Assembly: GCA_963082975.1 (NCBI GenBank)
Contig: OY720344.1
Span: 91,084,538-91,148,537, forward strand
Length of the DNA stretch: 64,000 bases
Origin: Labia minor
Taxonomy: Eukaryota > Arthropoda > Insecta > Dermaptera > Spongiphoridae
Direction of reading: 5' to 3'
Below the pieces are notes generated by a model that was given only the letters and a program-made list of their open reading frames with translations, did no database searches and was not told the origin of the DNA. Positions 25,926-34,653 of this stretch are shown one piece after another (within the stretch, counting starts at the first letter, position 1; every line of letters starts with the position of its first letter). A program made the position numbers and the translations under genes.

Positions 25926-26076
25926 AAAAAAAAGTGAAGGTTTTCATATACTGTTTGATATAAAATCAATGAAAAATTATTCCATCAACTTTAAAGAAAA
26001 TACTATTCAACACTTGAGGGGGACAGAGCCCCCCTGTCTAAGTGTGAAGAGCTGCGAAGGCAGTCTAATTGATTAG
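25926..26076 (+). mobile_element. Decayed Helitron 3' end (copy 4)
   Basis: Matches the 3' end of the Helitron-like family: a GC hairpin (ggggacagagccccc), then gtgtgaagagctgcgaagg and a degenerate terminus gattagt in place of CTAG-T. A possible 5' end (tctatatataatatat) near 25534 is not clean. Confidence 0.6.
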
Positions 26077-26726
26077 TAATATTATAAATATTTACTAATC
26101 TGAGTAAAGTATCTAAGAAAGAGGGTAATAATGAAATCTCAGGTGATTTTGAAATTTAATTATTGAATATAGTAATAATAAGAAAAATTTCCTAGGATAT
26201 CATATTAAACGATTTTGTTTTACATTATCCAGTAGTAAGATCTTCCTTTTACAAAAAAATATTAGTTTTCTGTTGCTGAAAAAATGTTGGAAAACTAATT
26301 GAGGTAATCGTAATTAATAATGAATATATACACATATAATCGACATTGATAAAAAATAAAGTAAAGATGTTGATGAAATTATACGTTCTACGCGTATGGA
26401 GACATATTGATTTAACCAATGTATGTATAAATACAATTGTCATAATAAACATAATATTTCTTAATTAACAAAAATTTTAACATTATCAGAAAAAAAAATA
26501 ATTTCAAAGAAATTATTCGAATATTAATTTTCTTATAACAAAACACAAAAAGCACTTTGGATTAAAAAAGTATAATATTTAAATTTAATTTTTATAAATT
26601 ATAAATGATAAGTATAATTCAAAAAAAAGGTAAACAAAAATATTTATATTTTTAAATTTAATCTTTTACAATACAAACTTTTTTATGATTTATATTGAAT
26701 TAATATTTTATAAATTAAATTTTTAA

Positions 26727-26996
26727 TTGTATTATTTAATTTCATTCAAAAAATTTACCGGAAACGAGAATGGAAACCGATCGAGTGACCAACCTCTTAC
26801 TCGCTGCTCAATTGCAACGGAAGATAACCACCGGATGGTTGAATCCATCATACTAAAGCCAGCTGTTCAGCTCTGGAACGGGAAAGAACAAATAGAAAAA
26901 GCAAAAGTACTCTATACTGATCTATCAAGATATTATGTTATGCTATGCTATGGCTATCAACAACAAACAGAGAAAATCTCTAAAGTGTGTGTATAA
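26727..26996 (+). other. Unassigned 89-codon open frame inside the 3.5-kb inverted-repeat structure
   Basis: The frame is open with a more balanced composition than its surroundings. The peptide (segments NENGNRSSDQPLTRCSIA and MVESIILKPAVQLWNGK) contains no motif I recognise. Its position between the arms of a transposon-like structure makes a decayed transposase or cargo piece possible, but that is inference. Confidence 0.25.
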
Positions 26997-27540
26997 TAAA
27001 TTATTAAAATCCATGCATCTTCAATGGATAATAATCGTATTATGATGGAAAAACCTTTCGATTTATTACCAAAAGGTAAAACAAACAATATTTTTATTCC
27101 AAAAGTATTCGACTAGTAATAAACAGCATTGGATTAATACGTCTACCCTATTTTACTTTCAGTTAATATTACTTACTATCTGCAAGGAGGCAAGACAAAA
27201 TAAAAAAACGAAGTAGTCTCTTTTTTCCAAGTCTACATAAAAATTCTTGCAGATATGAGGAGGAAGGGTTTTTAGCCGGTAAAAGTCCGGTCCTACCTTG
27301 TTAAACCACAACGATTAATGACGGATAGTCCATGAGGATTTTCCCCCCTCCTCAAGACAGAAAAAACAAACTAAGGATATTATTATTATTGCCAAACTTT
27401 TTGTGTTTATTATATATATATATTAATATATTTCATTTGTCTTAATAAATTCCTACCTAACAATTGTACAACTTAAAGCTATTCTATATTTATGAAACTT
27501 TTTTATACAATCGGTTTTAATTAATATTTTTAAGAAAGAA

Positions 27541-28513
27541 ATTAAATTTTGATCGATATATCTTTACACATTTTATTCTATTTAAATTTAATAAAGATTT
27601 ATTTCAATTATTTATTCATTTAATTTTAGTACATACATATTTAGTAATAAGTTATGAAATTGATATTTATTTTTATATTGATAATTATAGAAAATTTTTC
27701 ATCTCAACTAAAACATTTAATAAATACAATGTAATAATATTTTAAGTTTAAAAATTCAAATAATATTCTCATATATTTAATTTTTTTAATTTTAAATTTT
27801 CATAAAAAATCTTATTATTTTAAATTTTATAAATAAAATGAAACAATGATTTTAATTATAATTTTATTTTTAATGAATTTTTTTTTCTTTCCAATATATT
27901 TAAATTTAACACCATTGCTTTTATAATAATGATACTTTGATGTACGAAACTTAATAGGTCAATTGTAATTGAAAATTAGCGAGAGGTAGTAAGGGCAATT
28001 TTTCCATTTCTGTTATTCCGATCACATAATTTATAAAGTAATAGATCAATATGATTATTTGAATTTGTTGAATAAATTATTTGAAATTGTTTAATATATT
28101 TTGTCGTTCATTTATTTTAAATAATAATCTTAATCTTAAATATTCATAGTTCATAAGGAATAGTTTTTTAAAGTACCATGTTCTTGGTTTATTAAATAGA
28201 AAATTTGTAAAATGTTCTTTTTGTACCCGATATTTTTATTGTTACCTCATTTGGGGTAATTTATCTATCCCGCACTACATTATAGGACATAACCCCATGT
28301 TTATTATAATAAGCTACAAATTCTTTTATGAATTTTATTAATATTTTCACCTAATTATTTACTGCATAAGTGATGGTTATATATAAATTTGTCCATCAAA
28401 CCATAAATTTATAAAAATTTTAAAAACTAATTTGTAAATTATAATAATAAATTATATTTATATATTGATTTTTAACTTTAACAATTGAATTTAAGAACAT
28501 AGATGGGTGCAAC
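27541..28513. other. A+T-rich intergenic DNA
   Basis: Nothing recognised up to the tRNA gene. Confidence 0.6.
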
Positions 28514-28596
28514 GTCAGGTTGGCCGAGCGGTCTAAGGCGCCAGACTTAAGTTCTGGTACTCAGTGAGTGCGTGGGTTCGAACCCCACACCTGACA
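28514..28596 (+). tRNA. tRNA-Leu (anticodon UAA)
   Basis: A complete 83-base cloverleaf. The acceptor stem GTCAGGT pairs with ACCTGAC, followed by discriminator A. The D-arm region is TGGCCGAGCGGTCTAAGGCG (box A). The anticodon stem CCAGA/TCTGG encloses the loop CTTAAGT, giving anticodon TAA at 28548-28550. A long variable arm (tactcagtgagtgc) is typical of tRNA-Leu. The T-arm is GTGGG-TTCGAAC-CCCAC (box B). No intron and no encoded CCA. All arms are intact, so the gene is probably functional. Confidence 0.97.
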
Positions 28597-28601
28597 AATA
28601 A

Positions 28602-28608
28602 TTTTTTT
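28602..28608 (+). terminator. RNA polymerase III terminator
   Basis: A run of seven T residues begins 6 bases after the tRNA-Leu 3' end, the normal Pol III stop signal. Confidence 0.85.
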
Positions 28609-30665
28609 AACATACATAGGAAGATACTTTTTAATCTGTTTTTTAGTGAATATGTTTGACCAGAGCAAGAGGTTGCTAATTTGATAAATTTCAAAAATTA
28701 AACTTAAAATAAAAAATTAAAAAGACATCAAAAAATAAATATTAAGATCTTGAATAAATATAACAACAAATATAATCTTAAAAAAATTTAAGAAAATCTA
28801 AAAAAATATAAATTAAGAAATTACAATATTTTCTTTATATAGAAAACTAGTTGTAAAATTAATATGATATTTAAATAAATAATTAAAATTGATTTGTTAG
28901 ATCTTTAGTCTCCAGTCTTTTACATAATATTTTATTCAAATATTAAAATGTGGAGATAGTAATTCATTTTATAGCTAATATAATTATAAAATATCAAGTA
29001 AATATTAAAAAAAAATGTGGTTAACTGTATGAAGGAAACAGGTTGCTTTCATGGGGACTGAGTTTCTTTAAATATACCTGTAGCTATTTTATTTTATTTT
29101 AATTTCATATCTTTTTAATACAAACCACTAAATTGTTTAAAAAATAAAAAGCTTATTACAATCCAATAAAGATTAAATTAGGATATCATTAAAACAGAAA
29201 AAATGTTATTATTTAACTCTCATATATATAAGATACTTTTTATCTATATATTAGTTATTTTTTTATTATAAGTTACATTATTTTTTATTGTTGCCTAAAT
29301 TGTGATGTAGAATATAAATTTGTATAAATAAATTAATCAGATAAACTCTCATTTGTTTTAAATTTTCATTATTCAATGGTTTAAATAGTTAGACAAATTT
29401 TCTTGATCTTGTTCATATCAATTATTTTAAATTGTTTATATTTACTACATAAATTCTTAATCTATGAAATATTCAAATATATTAATATATTTATTTAACT
29501 ATATACTGTAATTATTTTAAGTATTTTTAACCATATAATTATTATGAATATTCTAATAATAACAATCAGACCATGAAAAATAAAAGAGAAGTTGGATGCA
29601 CATCTGAAAACTCACCTGAAGACGGTTCTTAAAAAAAACTGATAGATATGCATTTGGTTTATTTAATAGACATAAATTGTATTAATATATATAAATATAA
29701 AATATTGTACATATATTCAATTATACTTCACAACTCAGAGAAAAAATATTTAAACATGGAGTCCAGAGATTATTAATTGAAACCCTCAGAAGTGGTAAAC
29801 CAAAGATAGATATCTTGTTTAAAGTTAAGAATCTACACAATTAGGTAGGTATTAAAAATTCTATAGAAATATTAAATTAATCTAAATAGAAGAAATTTTA
29901 TTTAAAATTATATTTTATAATATATTGAATTGATTTATAAAAATATTCAATATAAATATATAAATAATAAAATAGATAAGAAAAAAATTTAAATAAATGC
30001 TTGTCTGAAAGAGAATTTTATAATAATTTTTAAAAATAATTATTCTTTTTATATTTTTTATTCGAAAGTCATAAATATAATAATAAATTATAAATAGATA
30101 TAAGAAATACATATTTATATATCGATTTTTTTAGATTCAAACAATTTCCAATTGTCAATTAAATTAATAATAATTTAGTTTTGTATTATTTATATTCTAT
30201 ATTTATTCAAGTTATAAATAGATGAGATAATTAAAACAGATAATGAATAATTGATGCTAGACAATTTGAATTTAATGTTTATCCATTCACGATTTTATAT
30301 GCATTCCTTGATTGAAAAGTTCCCTTAAGTTATAATAAAATTAAACTGTATCACAAATTCCACTTAAAAAGCACAATATATGTAGTTATTAATTCTTATA
30401 AATCTTATAATTGAAACTGGTATATATTTGGGATAGAGAAGGCAAATGATCCAACAATAAATTCCATGATATGTTGTTTGTTCATGTTGATCATTTGATA
30501 ATCTATTGCTTTTATTATTATTATAACCTAGGCTATCAATTACAAAATACAAATATAATAATTATGAACATAATAATTAAACAATACATTATGGAATTCA
30601 TTGTTGCATTTACATTTGCGTTTTCTAACAGAAAGTATTTTCAAGACTTTTCAATCTAGGAAATA

Positions 30666-30700
<35 letters not shown>

Positions 30701-30948
30701 AATTACAATTCTAAACTAAAGTATAATAATTAGCAAAAATTTATTTTATAATTTATAGAATAGATTGTGTATTTGACAGAACATTTAAAAATTCAATCTA
30801 ATTGTATTTTTTCTTTTTAATGACACTGTAAAACAAACTAGATGATAACAAAAAAAATGCAAAGTTTTTTATCACTTAGAGCTTTGCATAAATTTTTGTT
30901 ATCTTTGTTTATATTTAAAATTTATTTTTTGTCTTTATTCTTTTCTAG
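28609..30948. other. A+T-rich intergenic DNA
   Basis: No firm gene. A short plus-strand frame at 29573-29632 (starts MKNKREVGC, ends SPEDGS) has a coding-like look but no recognised homology. (AT)n occurs at about 30671-30699. Confidence 0.5.
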
Positions 30949-31015
30949 CGAAAATGAAGGATTCAATATGGAAGATGAAGGAATTGAGGTCATCATTACT
31001 GATGAACGATCTTGA
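30949..31015 (+). other. Candidate terminal exon, antisense to the HMG20 3' end
   Basis: A strong acceptor (ttattcttttctag) is followed by a 67-bp stretch that would complete one codon and then encode 21 residues (ends EGIEVIITDERS) before TGA. No upstream exon or homolog was identified. The same DNA is also open on the minus strand as an in-frame continuation of HMG20, so only one of the two readings need be real. Confidence 0.25.
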
Positions 31016-31086
31016 GCTACTTGATTCTTCGTCTGCTTAGCTCTTGAACGCCTCGCCGCCTTAACCCGCGGCGATCGAGCCCCGCG

Positions 31087-31238
31087 TCATCCTTGTTTTT
31101 GAAGATCTAGTGGAGCCAGCAACTCTCGGAAAGCAACAGCAAAATCATCGCGCTCTGGAGATGCTGGATTAGTTAAGAGTATATGCACTTTGCTCATATA
31201 ATCATCTATGGTTTCTAAAGTTGGTTTCTCATTTGTGC
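31087..31238 (-). CDS. HMG20A: HMG20 exon 5 (C-terminus)
   Basis: Acceptor tatatatag. It encodes TNEKPTLETIDDYMSKVH through LDLQKQG, then TGA. Minus-strand AATAAA signals (TTTATT on plus) lie near 30921-30940. Confidence 0.9.
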
Positions 31239-33634
31239 CTATATATAAAAAAAAATCAAAATAAATGTAAAAACAGATTTGCTTACTATATATATACTTT
31301 GTATAAGATAAATAATTTCCTGATTTAAGTATTAAAAATTATTTTTTTGGATTTGCTAATATCAAACTAGACAATTATCTAATTATTATATTATTGAATA
31401 TTTATTTTAAATTATTTATATATATGTATAAAAATATAATATTTTAAAAATCATATTCAAAGTTGCGCTTGTTTAAAATAAAAGAAAAAATAATAAGGTA
31501 ATAGCACCTATAGAAGACAGGGACTTAAAGCGCAAAATAAGAATTATTTTAAATTTACATCCATATCGAAAGTTATTTCTTAAAATTTAATCTTTCTAAA
31601 ATATAATTGCGTACTTATGTGGACTTGAATGAATAAATTAACAATTTAATAGCCAAAGACAAAAATTCATTTTGAATTTCAAATTATTTGTTGAGAATTC
31701 TTAGGAAAATCTTTAGTTGTCTTCAATTCTAGAAACAAAAACATTGAAAAATGAGGATTATGGTGTCCGGTATAGATGCCATTACCTTAAATATTAATTT
31801 ATTTTTACTATATTAAAAACTAAACATTTACAAAATTACCAGGAAGAGGTAACTGCTGAAGAGATGTTGTTAGTTTAAGACGAAGACCATCTAAATGTTT
31901 TTGAAGGGCTTCATTTCCACCTCGTTGGTGTCCTGTTTCAGTTTCTAATTTGGCAACAGCAGCCTTCATCGTATCAATATGTTTTTGAAGGATAGCATTT
32001 TGCTGTTCATAGTCAGTAATTGATTTTCTTAACTGTCTTAATTCAGCTTCTCGACCTGAAAATTTTTTGTTTTTAAATTTGGATGCATTAATTAATGAAA
32101 TATGTAATTTTAAATTTATCTATTGTTCAAATATTTAACTATGAAATAAATTATAAATTTATAATAATATAAATTTAAATTATTATTTTTAATAATAAAT
32201 GATAAAAGCAAGAAAAAGATTATCTCGATGTACAAAATAATATTTGATATTTTTATTTTAAGATTAATTATTCAATATATATTTTCATCTTTATTAACAA
32301 ATAATTTGTAAATCAAATTCTTTAAGAATAATTGTATTTTGAATTATTATTCTAAAATATACTATTTATTTCAATTATTTGTCAATTATTGTCATTTATC
32401 AATTAAAGCATATAATAAATAATATACTTATTATTTATTTAAAAAAGTAATACGACTTTATTTAAACATAATCAAAATAAATTATGTTTCAAAGTTTTAA
32501 AGGAAAAATTTCTTATTTTTATAATAAATATCTAAGAAATTTGATCAGGGAAGGTTTTATTATTAGAATAGTGATTGGCAGTTTTATAAATTTACCAAAA
32601 CAAAAAACAGGCAGGTATTTGAAGATATTTAAAAAAAGTCATATTGTTTGTATCTGAGAAAGATGAATTATATACATGCTTATGATTTAATTATACTTTT
32701 TGAACAGAATTATAAATAGTTAGCTCCATTATTTGATTTTTTCCAACAATAATATAATAATTATTTAATAAAATAAACAAACTTTTATTATGATCTAAAA
32801 ATTCCTCCGTAAAAATTGGTATCTCAAATCCATTAAACTCCGATTCTTGTTTTCTTTGTTCAGCTTCTTGTTGTTCAGAGAACAATTTATACGCTTCTGT
32901 TTGTTTATAAGCATCCATATCGCGTTGATATCTTTCTCGTTCTTGTTCTGCTTCATCTAAATAATGATGTTTACGTTCAGGTGGAAGTTGTTTCCATTCC
33001 AAACCAAGCATTTTGCTTATGTCCGTGAAAGAGAGATTTGGATTTTCAGCACGAACTACATCACGTCGATCATTTAAAAATCGTAAATACCCTAAAAAAT
33101 TATATTGTATTAATATTATTATATTATACAGTTATATATACTATACATACTATACATTAGAATTACATTCTAAAATATTTCTAATATTGAACTAGAAAAT
33201 TATTCTGTCTTCTTTTAACATTTATATTTATTTATTTTTTTTTATAATTTCTACAAATTATTTTATTTGGAATAATATATTTCATTAATTTAAAATATTT
33301 TTTTAAAACAAAGCATACCTGAAAGAGGTTGTTTTGGAGCTGTCATATCACGTAATTTTTTTCTTTTTTTTGGTTTTGGTGGATTTGTTCCATTTGTAGT
33401 TTTATTTCCTTTTTGCTGTATATGATCAGAAGAATCTGGAAGCCTTTCATCTCCAGTTGAAGCTGTGATGAAATATATCAAATATTAAATCAACAATAAT
33501 TATTATATGATTCTATATTAAATGGATTAAAAAGAAAAACCTTGGACAGAAGAATCTGCCTGAGAGGATCCTTGTTTACATGGAGAAACTGAACTCGAAG
33601 GATCGGGTAAAGAGCTGTCTTTGTCTGAAGACAT
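31087..33634 (-). CDS. HMG20A: HMG20-type HMG-box protein (complete, five exons)
   Basis: Exons 33541-33634, 33319-33462, 32783-33091, 31840-32055 and 31087-31238 join with consistent phases into 304 residues. A Ser-rich N-terminus leads to a basic KPKKRKKLRD motif (about residues 61-70). The HMG box spans about residues 73-143 (APKQPLSGYLRFLNDRRD, then MLGLEWKQLPPERKHHYLDE). Next comes the family signature FEIPIFTEEFLDHNK (about 168-182), a long coiled coil (about 184-250: REAELRQLRK, QNAILQKHIDTMKAAVAKLE) and a conserved C-terminal block (TIDDYMSKVHILLTNP). This architecture is that of HMG20A/HMG20B (iBRAF/BRAF35), DNA-bending proteins linked to LSD1-CoREST chromatin complexes in vertebrates. 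Start chosen at the only upstream ATG in frame (MSSDKDSS). Divergent from NASP. The stop is UGA-C followed by a 54-codon open frame (see findings). Orthology to A versus B is not resolved. Confidence 0.93.
31840..32055 (-). CDS. HMG20A: HMG20 exon 4 (coiled coil)
   Basis: Acceptor attttcag, donor gtaatt. It encodes REAELRQLRKSITDYEQQ through SLQQLPLP. Confidence 0.93.
32783..33091 (-). CDS. HMG20A: HMG20 exon 3 (HMG box and IPIFTEEF motif)
   Basis: Acceptor tttttag, donor gtttgt. It encodes YLRFLNDRRDVVRAE through FTEEFLDHNK. The open frame reads on into the intron, but the phase and family alignment fix the donor here. Confidence 0.94.
33319..33462 (-). CDS. HMG20A: HMG20 exon 2 (basic region, start of HMG box)
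   Basis: Acceptor atcacag, donor gtatgc. It encodes STGDERLPD through KKRKKLRDMTAPKQPLS. Confidence 0.92.
33541..33634 (-). CDS. HMG20A: HMG20 exon 1
   Basis: Starts ATG TCT TCA GAC and ends CAAG before gtttttct. It encodes the Ser-rich N-terminus. Confidence 0.88.
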
Positions 33635-34460
33635 TACGGCCTAAGACCTAATTGTTAAAATTTATATTAATTCATTTAAAAATTCATTTAAATCGTTTAA
33701 TAGAAATCTTACTACCGTGGTATATATTTATAAAATTGGATATTGTTATTAAGTGTAATAATGAAATTGCAAATTGTCAAAATCGAAAATTATGTCAGTG
33801 AAACAGGGCTGCCAAAAGCCAAATAACAAATATATGACATTATAAAACGTATTCTTTTAATTTTCAAGTACTTTAGTATGATAAAACAAATTATGAATCA
33901 GTTTGTTTTAATATTTATAAATATAAAATAAAATAATATATTTAAATTAATAAAATAGTATACAAATTTTGTCTATTTAAATATGCGGAAATCAATAATT
34001 ATATTTTTTCAAAATTTGTCATTAATATTCATAAAAAAATACTATTACTTTTAATTTTATTTATTTATTTAATATTAGTATATTGTTTTTAATAAAAAGA
34101 AAATTTCACAGTTCTTGTTAAATTTCGATAATCGAAAGATTCGATACCGGCCTATTAAAAAGTAATAAAATTTATTATTCATTCAATAGATATTTGCAAT
34201 TTTAATATATAGTATAAATATTTAACTCAAAAGAAGAAACAATTTATATGAAAAATAATTTTAACATAATTGGTTGAATTAATCAACTTTCATAGCGATT
34301 AAAGGATTGTAATCTAAATTCATTATAAATTAGAAAATTAATGAAATAAAATATATTTAATCTATTGATCAAGTTGATATTAATTTAAGTAAGATAATTA
34401 TCTGTAAATTGTATATGAACTATATTGATTAAGAAAAATTATTGCTTTTAGAACGGATTC
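33635..34460. other. Intergenic DNA between divergent HMG20 and NASP
   Basis: A+T-rich, no frame recognised. It presumably holds the HMG20 5' UTR and promoter, but I see no specific element. Confidence 0.5.
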
Positions 34461-34653
34461 CTTCCGGTGGCGCGAAATCAGCGCGGCGGAGGGGAGGGAA
34501 GTAGACAGCTGCTTCGTGCATTCGGCCAGTGCCTTTAATACCTTAACTGCATTCGCCCTTTGTCTGCCTACCTTTGATTTAACGGCCATTTCAATCCATC
34601 CACGTGGTGTCCATTTTGATTTTACAACCTTTTAACTTATTCCTATTAATATA
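34461..34653 (+). promoter_or_regulatory. NASP promoter and 5' UTR with ETS-, E2F- and E-box-like sites
   Basis: A GC-rich block directly upstream of the NASP start codon. Visible motifs are cttccggt (34461-34468, ETS type on the minus strand), ggcgcgaaa (34469-34477, reverse complement of the E2F consensus TTTCGCGCC) and cacgtg (34601-34606, E-box). The ATG at 34654 lies in taatataATGG. Factor binding is inferred from motif match only. Confidence 0.55.

Larger units (their letters stand above)
24075..27540. mobile_element. About 3.5-kb structure with about 280-bp terminal inverted repeats
   Basis: The left arm (24075-24360) and right arm (27268-27540) are reverse complements with a few differences, starting ttctttcttaaaaatatt and ending ggctaaaaac. 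Between them lie LINE fragments, a hAT-type MITE, a decayed Helitron end, and a second inverted pair (24361-24410 against about 25862-25912). One 90-codon frame (26727-26996) is present. I cannot assign a transposase family, and the target duplication is not evident in the A+T-rich flanks. Confidence 0.7.

Noticed and set aside
32691..32782. Continuation of the HMG20 exon 3 frame to its stop
   Set aside because: The donor at 32782 and the phase to exon 4 match the HMG20 family. The extension is intronic.
34572..34589. Minus-strand ATG (MAVKSK) with a GT donor in the NASP promoter
   Set aside because: Six codons only, with no downstream exon found. More likely promoter DNA.
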